Positions 7,940 to 16,599 are shown, counted from the stretch's first letter. The stretch is 64,000 nt of DNA from Halospeciosus flavus (GCF_029814175.1 NZ_CP122312.1:1054001-1118000), one strand, 5' to 3'. Made by a program: numbers and translations. Notes: generated from the sequence alone by a model not told the origin.

Positions 7940-8946
7940 ATGAGCGGGGGGTCTGACACCCCGCGTCCGGTGGCTCGGCCACTTTTCACGTCGACGCGGG
8001 CCCGTGTGTGGACCTTCGTCGCGCTCGCAGTCCTCGTGGTAGTACTCGCCGTCGGGACGATTGTTCTCCGGTGGACCGTCCCGGAAATCGCGGACCCGGT
8101 GTGGCTCCGAACCCGCATCGCGGCCTACGGTCCGTTCGCACCGGTCGTGTTCGTCTTCCTCCAGGCCGTCCAGATCGTCTTCGCCCCGATTCCGGGCCAG
8201 TTGCTCGCGTTCGTCGGTGGCTACCTCTTCGGTGCCGTACACGGGACGCTGTACAGTCTCCTCGGTGCCGCCATCGGGAGCACGGTCGCGTTTCTCCTCG
8301 CGCGTCGATACGGGCGGCCCTACGTCGAGCGTGCGATCACTGCCGAAACGCTGGCCACGTTCGACGACGTCGTCTCCCACGACGGTCGGTTCGCCCTCTT
8401 CCTCGCCTTCCTCGTTCCGGGACTCCCCGACGACGCGATCTGCTTCGTGGCAGGGCTCACTCGGATTCCGCTCTGGCAACTCGTCGCCATCTCGATCGTG
8501 GGTCGGGTTCCTGGCTATCTTCTTGAGGCGAGAGAATCCCGTCGTTCACGACGGGCGTGAATCGCCGTACGATGGATTCACGTGTTCTGAAGCCGTAGTG
8601 GGTGCTGACCGACGCAAAACAAGCTAGATAACTCCGAGTCAGCAGGGCAGAACCGTGACCCCACTGCCGGATAGGAGTAACGGCGGCGTGACCCCGCCAG
8701 CACCCGTCGGTGTGCAAACATAAGTTCCCACCCCAGCGGGCCTCGGCTCGTGGGAAGCCTCGCCGTTTACGGCGAGGAGGAGGTCACCTCCTCATCAGCT
8801 ACGCCGGCGCACAGTTCGCGAGTGCGAACTACCTCCAGACGACGGTCCTGTTCGGTCTTCTCGCGCTCGTCGCACTCATCGTATATTTCCAAAAGAATCG
8901 CATCCTCGAGATGCTCCGCGGGCAGTCGCCCGCAGACGATACCTAG
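7940..8946 (+). pseudogene. TVP38/TMEM64 (DedA/SNARE-associated) membrane protein, split by an IS605-derived element
   Basis: Residues 1-194 (7940-8521) are a TVP38/TMEM64 protein: an N-terminal helix, 'IPGQLLAFVGGYLFG', 'GSTVAFLLARRYGR', 'VPGLPDDAICFVAGLTRI' and 'GRVPGYL'. The reading then runs into foreign sequence and stops at 8560 after a basic tail. The missing C-terminus ('ISYAGAQFASANYL' and one more helix) lies in frame at 8788-8946. Removing 266 bp (8522-8787) rejoins the two parts in frame as a 246-residue protein, the normal family length. The family is involved in membrane lipid homeostasis/undecaprenyl-phosphate transport in bacteria. The 206-residue truncated product lacks the last helix and is probably inactive. 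Confidence 0.88.
8522..8787 (+). mobile_element. 266-bp IS200/IS605-derived non-autonomous element with omegaRNA-like right end
   Basis: Inserted in the TVP38 gene without target duplication; ends are certain to within 1 bp. The left part holds a 7-bp hairpin (CCCGTCG, loop TTCA, CGACGGG, 8538-8555). The right end holds an 8-bp hairpin (CCTCGCCG, loop TTTA, CGGCGAGG, 8758-8777) followed by ...GGTCAC at the border. This hairpin-plus-TCAC end matches what I know of haloarchaeal IS1341/tnpB element right ends, where the omegaRNA scaffold is encoded. No tnpA or tnpB frame is present. It resembles the described PATE/MITE-like derivatives, but is shorter. Confidence 0.75.
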
Positions 8947-9006
8947 ACTCGGCCTGCCTCGCTCCAACCGATATCTTTGAACCGGCCGACGTGCAACCCT
9001 TCGAGT

Positions 9007-10071
9007 ATGACCACGGGCATTGCGGTGCTCAACTTCGGGGAACCAGCCGAGCCGGAGCGGGAGGCCGTCGTCGGATATCTCGAACGGATCTTCCTCGCCA
9101 ACATGGAGATCGAGGGGGACACGACGCCGGAAGAAGCACGTGAGCGGGCACGTTCACTCGCCGAGCGCCGCGTGCCGGCACTGCTCGAGGAGTACGAGGA
9201 GATCGCCGGGTCGCCGCTGAACGCCCACGCCGAGGCGCAGGCGGAACTGCTCGAAGCCGAACTCACCGACCGCGGGTACGACGTGACGACCTATCGCGGG
9301 TTCCAGTTCATGGACCCGTTCGTCGAGGACGCCGCCGAGGCGGCCCACGACGACGGTGTCGACCAACTCGTCGGTCTGCCACTGTACCCGCTCTGTGGCC
9401 CGTCGACGACGGTGCAGGCACTCGAAGAACTCTCGGCCGCGCTCGACGACCTCGAGTGGTCGCCGGCGTACCACGAGATTACGGGCTGGCACACTCACTC
9501 GGCGTATCTACGGCTGCGTGCCGACGCGATCCGGCGCGTCCTCGACCAGAACGGTCTCGAACTGGGCGAGGAGACGCGTCTCGTCTTCTCCGCACACGGC
9601 ACACCGACGTACTACCTCGACGAGGGGAGCCGCTACGTCCAGTACGTCGAAGAGTACGCCGACGTCGTGAACAAGATGCTGGGGTCGCCCGGCTACGAAC
9701 TCGGCTACCAGAACCACGCGAACCGCGACGTCGAGTGGACCCAACCCGACGTCGAAGAAGTTGTCGAGAACCTCGACGCAGAACGGATCGTCGTCGACCC
9801 GATGAGCTTCATGCACGAGCAGAGCGAGACGCTCTCCGAACTCGACATCGAACTCCGCGAGGAAGCCGAAGAACAGGGCATGGAGTTCTTCCGCGTCCCG
9901 GTCCCCTACGACGACGAGCGCTTCATCGACCTTCTGGCTGACCTCGTCGAGCCGTTCGTCGCCGACTTCGACCCCGAGTACTACGGCTTCCAGTCCTGCA
10001 TGTGCCGTGACGACCCGAACGCGATGTGTCTCAACGCCGGCCGGAACGCGCGCGCCGAGCGCGAGAAGTGA
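9007..10071 (+). CDS. hemH: Ferrochelatase (HemH/CpfC family)
   Basis: A 354-residue protein starting at ATG 9007, just after an AT-containing promoter gap. Family motifs are 'GIAVLNFGEPAEP', 'LVFSAHGTP' with the catalytic His, 'YQNHANRDVEW' and 'EQSETLSELDIE' with the conserved Glu. It inserts Fe2+ into a porphyrin in heme synthesis. The C-terminus adds three cysteines (about residues 331, 333, 341 in 'SCMCRDDPNAMC'), which could bind a [2Fe-2S] cluster as in some bacterial and animal ferrochelatases; this is inference. The gene is followed after 8 bp by hemG. Whether the substrate is protoporphyrin IX or coproporphyrin III cannot be read directly. Confidence 0.92.
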   Translation: MTTGIAVLNFGEPAEPEREAVVGYLERIFLANMEIEGDTTPEEARERARSLAERRVPALLEEYEEIAGSPLNAHAEAQAELLEAELTDRGYDVTTYRGFQFMDPFVEDAAEAAHDDGVDQLVGLPLYPLCGPSTTVQALEELSAALDDLEWSPAYHEITGWHTHSAYLRLRADAIRRVLDQNGLELGEETRLVFSAHGTPTYYLDEGSRYVQYVEEYADVVNKMLGSPGYELGYQNHANRDVEWTQPDVEEVVENLDAERIVVDPMSFMHEQSETLSELDIELREEAEEQGMEFFRVPVPYDDERFIDLLADLVEPFVADFDPEYYGFQSCMCRDDPNAMCLNAGRNARAEREK

Positions 10072-10079
10072 CCTCCGAG

Positions 10080-11354
10080 ATGCGTGTCGGCATCGTCGGG
10101 GCTGGAATCACTGGGCTCACACTCACACACGCGCTCGCCGAGCGCGGTGTCGACAGCGTCACCTACGAGGCCAGCGACGAGGCCGGCGGCGTCATCGACA
10201 CTCGCGTCGTCGACGGGCACGTCCTCGAAGTCGGCCCGCAACGACTGCGCCTCACCGACCAGCTCGAAGCGATGGTCGACTCTCTGGACCTCCGTGACGA
10301 CCTCGTCGAGGCCGACGATTCGCTCCCGTTGTACGTCTACGCCGACGGAAAACTCCGAGTCGTCCCACGGTCGCTGTCTGCGTTTCTGAGGACGGACCTC
10401 TTCTCGTGGTCCGCGAAACTCCGCGTGTTCGCCGAACCGCTGACCGACGACGCCAAACCGGATGAAACGGTCGCAGAACTATTCACCCGGAAATTCGGCA
10501 GGGAAGCCTACAAGAACCTCGTAGAGCCGATTCTCGGCGGGACGTTCGGGTCGAACCCCGCGGAGATGCCTGTCAAACACTCACTGGAGGGCGTGATGAA
10601 ACTCGAACAGCGCCGTGGTAACCTGCTTGTCCCCGCCGCAAAACGCCTCCTCGGGCCGGGCGAATCACCTCCACCTGCGTCGTTCGACGACGGCTTGCAA
10701 GCACTCCCGCAGGCCATCGCGGACGCACACGACGACCGCATCCGACTGGAGGCGCCTGTCGACGCGATTCGTGAGGCGGGCGAAGAGGTCGTCGTCGAGA
10801 CGGCCGACGGCGAGGTCGAACACTTCGACGAGGTGGTCGTGACGACGCCAGCGGGCGAGACAGCCAATCTCCTCGAAGAGACCGCTCCGGAGTCGGCCGA
10901 CGCGCTTCGAGACCTCACCTACAACCCCCTCGTCCTCGTCCATCTCGTCTCGGACGTCGACGCGAGTGGCTTCGGCTACCAGGTCCGGCGCGACGAACCG
11001 CTCCGCACGCTCGGCGTCTCCTGGAACGCGAGTCTCTTCGACCGCGACGGCGTCTATACGGCTTTCTTCGGTGGGATGGACGACGCCGAGATTCTCGAGA
11101 AAGACGAAACGGAGATCGGACAGATCGCGGTGGAGGAATTCGAGCGAGTGATGGACGCCGACGCGGAGGTCCTCCACGTCGAGAAGATGCCGTCGGCGTT
11201 CCCCGCCTACGACACGTCGTGGAGTGCGCTCGATGACGTCGATCTCCCCGAGGGAATCCACCTCGCGACGAACTATACGGCCCGGATGGGAATCCCCTCG
11301 CGGGTCCGTGAGGCGAACAGCCTGGCCAAGCAGTTCGCCGAGGAGCGCCCCTGA
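10080..11354 (+). CDS. hemG: Protoporphyrinogen/coproporphyrinogen oxidase (FAD-dependent)
   Basis: A 424-residue flavoprotein starting at ATG 10080. The N-terminal Rossmann fold is 'VGIVGAGITGLTLTHAL' with the acidic end 'TYEAS'. The HemY-type oxidase follows ('VIDTRVVDGHVLEVGPQRL', 'EPILGGTFGSNPAEM'), with a C-terminal FAD contact ('GIHLATNYTARMGIPS'). It oxidises a porphyrinogen by six electrons with O2. It overlaps no gene but begins 8 bp after hemH, so both are on one transcript. It is the HemY/CgoX type rather than the flavodoxin HemG; the symbol hemG follows haloarchaeal usage. Confidence 0.9.
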   Translation: MRVGIVGAGITGLTLTHALAERGVDSVTYEASDEAGGVIDTRVVDGHVLEVGPQRLRLTDQLEAMVDSLDLRDDLVEADDSLPLYVYADGKLRVVPRSLSAFLRTDLFSWSAKLRVFAEPLTDDAKPDETVAELFTRKFGREAYKNLVEPILGGTFGSNPAEMPVKHSLEGVMKLEQRRGNLLVPAAKRLLGPGESPPPASFDDGLQALPQAIADAHDDRIRLEAPVDAIREAGEEVVVETADGEVEHFDEVVVTTPAGETANLLEETAPESADALRDLTYNPLVLVHLVSDVDASGFGYQVRRDEPLRTLGVSWNASLFDRDGVYTAFFGGMDDAEILEKDETEIGQIAVEEFERVMDADAEVLHVEKMPSAFPAYDTSWSALDDVDLPEGIHLATNYTARMGIPSRVREANSLAKQFAEERP

Positions 11355-11372
11355 GACGGCTCGAAAGCGCCC

Positions 11373-12386
11373 CTATTCCCACTCCCAGTTCTTCGCCGTC
11401 TCGACGAACGCTTCGACCGATTCGATGGGTGTGTCCTTGTTCACGCCGTGGCCCAGGTTACAGATGTAGCCCTCGGGTCCCGCGGCCTCAATGATGTCTG
11501 TGGTCCGCTCGCGGACGGTCTCGGGGTCGGCGAACAGCATCGTCGGGTCGAGGTTGCCCTGGACCGGCGTCGCACCGAGTTTCTCGCGTGCGTCACCCAT
11601 GTCGATGGTCCAGTCGATCGAGAGGGCGTCCGGCCCGGATGCCTCCAACTGGTCGAGTCTGCCGCCCATCCCGCGGACGAACAGGATCGTCGGTGCGTCG
11701 ACCGAGGAGAGGATTTCCTCGTGGAGGGGGAGCACGTACTCCGCGTAGTCTTCGGGCGGGAGGATACTCGCGTAGGTGTCGAAGAGCTGGACGACGTCCG
11801 CGCCGTGGTCGACCTGTACCTGGAGGTAGTCGGTGACGACGTCCGCGAAACGCCCGAGAAGCTCCGCGAACGCCTCGGGGTGTTCCGCACGGAAACGACG
11901 AATCGCGCCGTGACGGTGGTCGACACCGCCCGCGACGGCGTAGGAGGCGAGCGTGAACGGGCCGCCGGCGAACCCGATGACGGCGTCTTCGTCGGCTACT
12001 GACTCGTCCAGTCGGTCGAGTAGGTCGTAGACGAAGTCGAGTTCTTCCTCGACGTCTTCGTGGGCGGTCGGGACGTCATCGGGGCCGGTGACCGGGTTCT
12101 CGACGACCGGGCCGACGCCGGACTCGATGTGGTAGTGGAGACCGAGGGGTTCGAGACAGGTGAGGATGTCCGAGAACATCACGACGCCGTCGACGTCGTA
12201 GCGCTCGTAGGGCTGGAGCGTGATTTCCTCTGCAACGTCGGGCGTCTCGATGGCCTCGCGGAACGAGTAGTTCTCCCGAATCTTCCGGTACTCGGGGAGG
12301 TGTCGGCCGGCCTGTCGCATCAACCACACCGGCGGGCGTTCGGTGCGTTCCCCCTTCGCCGCGCGGACGAGCAGTGGCTCGGTCAT
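11373..12386 (-). CDS. hemE: Uroporphyrinogen decarboxylase
   Basis: A 337-residue protein. The frame is open much further upstream, but the family start is clearly the ATG at 12386 ('MTEPLLVRAAKGERTERPPV'). Diagnostic motifs are 'PPVWLMRQAGRHLPEY', with the substrate-binding Arg residues, 'VMFSDILT' and 'GFAGGPFTLASY'. It decarboxylates uroporphyrinogen III to coproporphyrinogen III. It faces hemG with stops 18 bp apart. With hemH and hemG it forms a compact hemE/H/Y-type set like that of Gram-positive bacteria. Confidence 0.94.
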   Translation of the reverse strand: MTEPLLVRAAKGERTERPPVWLMRQAGRHLPEYRKIRENYSFREAIETPDVAEEITLQPYERYDVDGVVMFSDILTCLEPLGLHYHIESGVGPVVENPVTGPDDVPTAHEDVEEELDFVYDLLDRLDESVADEDAVIGFAGGPFTLASYAVAGGVDHRHGAIRRFRAEHPEAFAELLGRFADVVTDYLQVQVDHGADVVQLFDTYASILPPEDYAEYVLPLHEEILSSVDAPTILFVRGMGGRLDQLEASGPDALSIDWTIDMGDAREKLGATPVQGNLDPTMLFADPETVRERTTDIIEAAGPEGYICNLGHGVNKDTPIESVEAFVETAKNWEWE

Positions 12387-12474
12387 CTGGCGGACGTTGT
12401 CGGGTGATGGCAAGAGTGTTTTCGGTTGACGCCTGCGCGCCGACGAGCAATCGAGAACTACGATGGTGAACTGC

Positions 12475-12906
12475 CTACTGGGCCCCTCGGACGTACTCAA
12501 CGACCTTTCTGAAGAAATGTCCGACCGCGAATGCAGTCGTCCCGAGGACGACCGACGCCACCGCGGCGAGGCCGAGGCTCGTCGGCTCGAAGAGAAACGC
12601 GAGTTTGTCGGTGAGTGGACGTCCCGGCAGGCTGAGAAACGCCCACTCCGCGAAGAACGCGAAGTAGGCGACGAATAGCGTGACCCAGGCGCCGAGGAGT
12701 GCACTCTGTCGGTAGCCGATGCCCGCGGCGACGACGAGACCGACGACTGTTGCATCCACGGGGAGGAAGACGAGACCGCCGTCGACGGCGAACATGCCAG
12801 TTGCGTACGCGACGAACGTCCCGACGAAGACGACCGCAGCGGCGAGCAAGTCGATATTCCGTTCGTAGCGGTCGCCGAGGACGACGTCTTGGAGGGCAGA
12901 GACCAT
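12475..12906 (-). CDS. Small integral membrane protein, unknown function
   Basis: About 143 residues from the ATG at 12906; the frame is open to 12972 with a less likely start. There are four hydrophobic helices separated by short loops: 'LLAAAVVFVGTFVAYATGMF', 'ATVVGLVVAAGIGYR', 'LGAWVTLFVAYFAFFAEW' and 'LAAVASVVLGTTAFAVG'. The last ~12 residues are basic and cytoplasmic. No recognised family motif. It lies between hemE and a zinc-ribbon membrane protein, all on the minus strand. Confidence 0.65.
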   Translation of the reverse strand: MVSALQDVVLGDRYERNIDLLAAAVVFVGTFVAYATGMFAVDGGLVFLPVDATVVGLVVAAGIGYRQSALLGAWVTLFVAYFAFFAEWAFLSLPGRPLTDKLAFLFEPTSLGLAAVASVVLGTTAFAVGHFFRKVVEYVRGAQ

Positions 12907-12992
12907 GCGGGATGTGCAGTCTCCGACACGATAGTTGTTCGGCAGGGGGACAGGACGAGAATCGGCCGACATTCAGGTCGAGTGTATCAGAC

Positions 12993-13373
12993 CTATTCGA
13001 CGACTGGTGGCCGCGAGAGCTCTCGATCGCGTCGTTCGGCTGTCTTCGCAGCGTCGTAAAGTGCGTAGAGCCAGATGGCTGGCACGAGGACGACGCCAAC
13101 GAAGACGAACAGCGAGAGGACGGCGAGCAGAAACGAGACGGCGAAGAAGAGTCCCATTTCCACCTCTCGCGCGTAGATGTGTCCAAGCCCCGGAAAGATG
13201 GCCGAGAGGATGGCGGCGACGAGCGGGTTTCGACCGTCGAAGAGACTCTCGGTGGCTGTGGACGGTGGTGGGCGCTGTCGGACGCCGCATTCGGGACAGA
13301 TTTCGGCGGCGCGACGAATCTCCGCCCCACACTCGCGGCAGTACACCGTCTCGGTGCGTTTCTCGCTGGCCAT
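12993..13373 (-). CDS. Zinc-ribbon plus two-helix membrane protein (TM2/DUF5683-like)
   Basis: A 126-residue protein from ATG 13373. Residues ~10-32 hold C-R-E-C-G...C-P-E-C-G, a zinc ribbon. A linker leads to 'NPLVAAILSAIFPGLGHIYAREVEMGL', the 'P-G-x-G-x-x-Y' turn typical of TM2-domain and DUF5683-like proteins, then a strongly hydrophobic hairpin. The C-terminus is basic and charged. Such ribbon-plus-TM proteins are common in haloarchaea with no established function. The gene is 86 bp upstream of the four-helix gene and could be in the same unit. Confidence 0.75.
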   Translation of the reverse strand: MASEKRTETVYCRECGAEIRRAAEICPECGVRQRPPPSTATESLFDGRNPLVAAILSAIFPGLGHIYAREVEMGLFFAVSFLLAVLSLFVFVGVVLVPAIWLYALYDAAKTAERRDRELSRPPVVE

Positions 13374-13490
13374 GGGTGTCTCGACGGCGGACGAGAAGAA
13401 AAGCGATTCCCCGATATTCCTGTCTCCGAGTCTTCGAGAGATAGGTTCCTGCCCGAAACTCTTTGCGACAGCCGCGTGGGTCCCTAGACA

Positions 13491-13850
13491 ATGTACGAGA
13501 AACTCGACCGCAGCGAGGGGCGCGTCGTCGGGTATGAGGTCCGGGACGAACTCACCGAAGAGGAACTCGAAGAGATCCTCCTCGACCTCGAAGAGGTCAT
13601 CATTGAGGAGGGATCGGTGCGGATACTCGTCCACGTGCCGTCGTTCCCGTCGCCCGACCTCGACGCGCTTGACGAGGACATCGGCTTCTGGCTCGAACAC
13701 GGCGACGACATCGACCGGTACGCCATCGTGGGCGACAGCAAACTCGTCGAGTGGGTGACGGAACTCGAAGACCGACTCACGGACATCGACCTCCAGTACT
13801 TCGAGGAAGAGGACCTCGACGAGGCATGGGCGTGGCTGGAGGACAGCTAG
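13491..13850 (+). CDS. SpoIIAA-like/STAS-fold acidic protein
   Basis: A 119-residue, extremely acidic protein. 'VVGYEVRDELTEEELEEILLDLEEVI', then a beta strand 'VRILVHVPS', and 'YAIVGDSKLVEWV' match the alternating beta/alpha layout of SpoIIAA-like (DUF3478) proteins, which bind lipids or partner proteins. No catalytic residues are evident. It diverges from the zinc-ribbon membrane gene and converges with the MFS gene. Confidence 0.75.
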   Translation: MYEKLDRSEGRVVGYEVRDELTEEELEEILLDLEEVIIEEGSVRILVHVPSFPSPDLDALDEDIGFWLEHGDDIDRYAIVGDSKLVEWVTELEDRLTDIDLQYFEEEDLDEAWAWLEDS

Positions 13851-13882
13851 TTCGCTCCCAAAAACGAAGCGTGAGCAGTCCC

Positions 13883-15187
13883 TCAGTCTGCAGTTGACGG
13901 TTCGGCGCCGGCGTGTGAGGACCCGCCGCCCGTGTCGACCGTCTCGTCGACCTGCGAGTAGACGAGGAGGAAGCCGAGGAAGGCGAGCACTGCGCCGAAG
14001 ACGAACGGCGTCGCGTACGAGGTCCCGAACGGGATGGGGACGCCGGCGAGATATCCTGCGGACAAGGGGCCGATAGCGGTCCCGAGACCGAACGACATCG
14101 TGAGGATGGAGAGAGTCGTCCCGGAACTCCGACCATGTGCGATGTCGCCGGCGAGGGCCATCGCGGGTGCGAACACGGCGGCACCGGCAACGCCCTGGAT
14201 GAAGCGGGCGACGATCATGCCTGCCGGTGTGGTGACGAAGCCTTGGACGAGTGTCGTGGGCACGAGGAGGAGCAACCCGGCGAGGATGAACGGCCTACGG
14301 CCGTAGGTGTCGCTCCACGACCCGATTGGCGCCTGGAAGAGCACCTGTGCGAGGACGAACGCTGAGAACTCGATGCCGAACATCGTCGCGGTCTGTCCAA
14401 GCGTCGTGTTGATGAGGTGTTCGAGTGGCGAGAGGAGGGCGATGCCGATGGCCATAAACAGCGAGGCGAGACCCAGCGTGAAGACGGGGTCGAGGAGTTT
14501 GTCCTCGCGCTCGCGGTCGAAGACGGCGATACTGAAGCTCTCGCCGGCCTCCGCGTCGAGGTCCTCGACCTCCGGGTCTTCGACGAGGAGGTAGACGAGT
14601 GCCATGCCGACGAACGCGCTGAGGGTCGCGATATAGAATGCTGCCTCGAAGCCGGTCATGTCTACTCCGAAGAGGTGGTAGGGGCCGCCGCTGACGACAC
14701 CACCTGCGACGACCGGGCCGAGTCCGAAGCCGACCATCCGGAAAGTGTTGAAGACTCCCATCGAGCCACCGCGGCTGGCGGCCGTCGAGAGTTCGTTGAC
14801 GAGTGCAATCGTCGCAGGGACGGTGAGTGCGACGCCGATCCCCTGCATGATACGGACGAGGAAGACAGCGTTGTAGCTCCCGACGAGCGTATAAATGAAG
14901 TTCGCGACTCCAAGAATGAGGAGGCCCACGATGACGAAGATTCGGCGCCGCCCCGTTCGGTCCGAGAGGTTGCCGGCGAACGGCTGGAGGGCGCTGTTGA
15001 AGAAGCCGAATGCGGAGAGGATGATCCCCGTGATCAATGCGGGAGCGAGGCCGTAGGTCCCGCCGGTGACGACGCCGCTCGTGATGTAGAGCGGGAGGAC
15101 GACGATGAGGAAGGAGTTCCCCGCCGCGTCGGCCATTCGCGCGAATGCGAGTGCGAGAATTCGCCGGTCGGTGTCGAGGAGGCCCAC
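13883..15187 (-). CDS. Major facilitator superfamily transporter (drug-efflux type)
   Basis: A 434-residue protein with 12 predicted transmembrane helices and the MFS loop 2-3 motif 'GNLSDRTGRRRIFVIVG', with a second copy near 'GSWSDTYGRRPFILAGL'. The start is GTG at 15187, preceded by a TetR-like palindrome 66 bp upstream. The central loop ('VEDPEVEDLDAEAGES') is acidic and cytoplasmic. The family exports small amphipathic compounds by proton or sodium antiport. No regulator gene is adjacent. Confidence 0.88.
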   Translation of the reverse strand: MGLLDTDRRILALAFARMADAAGNSFLIVVLPLYITSGVVTGGTYGLAPALITGIILSAFGFFNSALQPFAGNLSDRTGRRRIFVIVGLLILGVANFIYTLVGSYNAVFLVRIMQGIGVALTVPATIALVNELSTAASRGGSMGVFNTFRMVGFGLGPVVAGGVVSGGPYHLFGVDMTGFEAAFYIATLSAFVGMALVYLLVEDPEVEDLDAEAGESFSIAVFDREREDKLLDPVFTLGLASLFMAIGIALLSPLEHLINTTLGQTATMFGIEFSAFVLAQVLFQAPIGSWSDTYGRRPFILAGLLLLVPTTLVQGFVTTPAGMIVARFIQGVAGAAVFAPAMALAGDIAHGRSSGTTLSILTMSFGLGTAIGPLSAGYLAGVPIPFGTSYATPFVFGAVLAFLGFLLVYSQVDETVDTGGGSSHAGAEPSTAD

Positions 15188-15252
15188 TACTGAATCACCT
15201 CGATCGATGCGTGCGGTATCGAAGAAGCGTCTCTGGCAGACATGCGTGAAGT

Positions 15253-15270
15253 TGACTGACCGTTCAGTCA
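15253..15270. promoter_or_regulatory. TetR-type palindromic operator in the MFS promoter
   Basis: TGACTGA at 15253-15259 and TCAGTCA at 15264-15270 form a 7-bp inverted repeat with a 4-bp spacer. This is the arrangement of many TetR-family operators. It sits about 65 bp upstream of the MFS start, near the expected TATA/BRE position, so binding would block transcription. The regulator is not encoded nearby. Confidence 0.6.
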
Positions 15271-15368
15271 GTCGTTAATACACAGAACGATAGTCGCCCA
15301 TTTAAGGGTTCGGCCAGCCGTCGAGCCCGCCGCAATTTGCTCGTTTCCGTGCCCGAACTCGATGGCCG

Positions 15369-16355
15369 TCAGTTCGCGTCGTCGCCGGACACCAAACGAA
15401 GGCGATAGTCGAAGTATTCGCGACCGTACTTCAGGACGTTCCGGTCGTCAGCGTCGACGAGTGCGTCTTTGGAGATGTTGCCGTCGATGTAGGCTCGCTC
15501 GTCGAGCTTTCTGAGCAACGAATCGAGTTCCTTGGGGAATGGGTGAGTGGCCGTGTAGCCGTCGTGCTGTGCCTGCTGGACGATTCGTCGCTCTGCCTGT
15601 GAGAGTGAGTTCGGGTCGAGACGCGCGTCGACGAGTTGAGCTTCGAGAATTCGTTCGAGCCGGGCATCGGATTCGGTGACTGGCTCAACGTCTGGCCGAT
15701 AGACTGTCTCGTGGAAGGTCTCCGTCGCGACCTCGACGCGGTAGACGGTATCTCGGTAGCTGACGTGGGACGGGCCAGAATCGTCGAGTATCGAACTCGC
15801 TTCCCGTGCCTCGTCTTGCCGGTAGACGTATCCGCCGCGCTGGACGAGTCCCCACGGGACGCCGCCGCGATTGCCGCGGGCACGAGCGGCCATGTATGCG
15901 ACTTGGACTGCACGCTGGTCGATTCGGGGGAGGTCAGAGTGTGCGACGTGGTCGGGTGTCTCCTGTCCCTCGACCGTGTAGAGTCGGAGAACTGGATGTG
16001 TGGCCCGCTCTTGGTCGACGACGACATCGTCGAGGTGGTAGTACGTGCCGTTGTGCTGTACGTACGCTGGGTCGCTCGCGTGGCTCTGCGGGAACGGTGG
16101 GTGGCCCTGTGTCGAGAACGACGAGTCGTTCAGGGCGGCGCGAAAGGCGTCTTCGTCCCACGGTGGTCGGGACGCTTCGAGGTCGACGACATATTGCTCG
16201 CGGAGGGATTCACCGATTGAGGCGAGCGTGAGGTGGAGTGTCGGTGCCGACTCGTCCGGGTCGTTGTCCGACGAATCGAGACAGCCACCGAGGAGGCCAG
16301 TCGAGACTGCACCGAGAGCGGCGACTGTTCGCCGTCGTGTCAGTGTGGAGGGCAT
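15369..16355 (-). CDS. Tat-exported lipoprotein, paralogous to the one at 49.3-50.2 kb
   Basis: About 328 residues from the ATG at 16355. The signal 'RRRTVAALGAVSTGLLGGC' combines twin arginines with a lipobox, so it is a Tat lipoprotein lying outside the membrane. The mature part has 'YVQHNGTYYHLDDVVV' and a late 'RVEVATETFHETVY', which correspond in order to 'REGTYYQTKHVV' and 'YRVRVSREPIVETAY' of the lipoprotein at 49299-50243. Both therefore belong to one uncharacterised family. Catalytic residues are not apparent. Confidence 0.75.
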   Translation of the reverse strand: MPSTLTRRRTVAALGAVSTGLLGGCLDSSDNDPDESAPTLHLTLASIGESLREQYVVDLEASRPPWDEDAFRAALNDSSFSTQGHPPFPQSHASDPAYVQHNGTYYHLDDVVVDQERATHPVLRLYTVEGQETPDHVAHSDLPRIDQRAVQVAYMAARARGNRGGVPWGLVQRGGYVYRQDEAREASSILDDSGPSHVSYRDTVYRVEVATETFHETVYRPDVEPVTESDARLERILEAQLVDARLDPNSLSQAERRIVQQAQHDGYTATHPFPKELDSLLRKLDERAYIDGNISKDALVDADDRNVLKYGREYFDYRLRLVSGDDAN

Positions 16356-16440
16356 CGTAGTTGTCTCTGCTACCAAGTGTCAAAGGCTTTCGGGAGATAG
16401 AGGTGCTGGTCTCGTCGAGATGGAGTGCTCGTGGTACCGA

Positions 16441-16599
16441 TCACTCCTGCTCCTCTGTATCGCGACGGGCGGCGCGTTCGGCCGATTCGCGGTCCATCTC
16501 CTCGCGTTGGTCGTGTTCGGACCGAACGAGGAGATAGAGGACGAGTGGCCCGACGAGCCCCAAGAGGACGAAGAGGACGACGAGTCCCTCGCCGGCCAT
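16441..16599 (-). CDS. Small single-pass membrane protein (52 aa)
   Basis: Starts at ATG 16599, overlapping the stop of the zinc-ribbon gene upstream in a TGATG junction, so it is translationally coupled to it. It has one hydrophobic helix, 'GLVVLFVLLGLVGPLVLYLLV', then a highly charged cytoplasmic tail of Arg/Glu/Asp. Function unknown. The coupling suggests it works with the ribbon protein. Confidence 0.65.
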   Translation of the reverse strand: MAGEGLVVLFVLLGLVGPLVLYLLVRSEHDQREEMDRESAERAARRDTEEQE

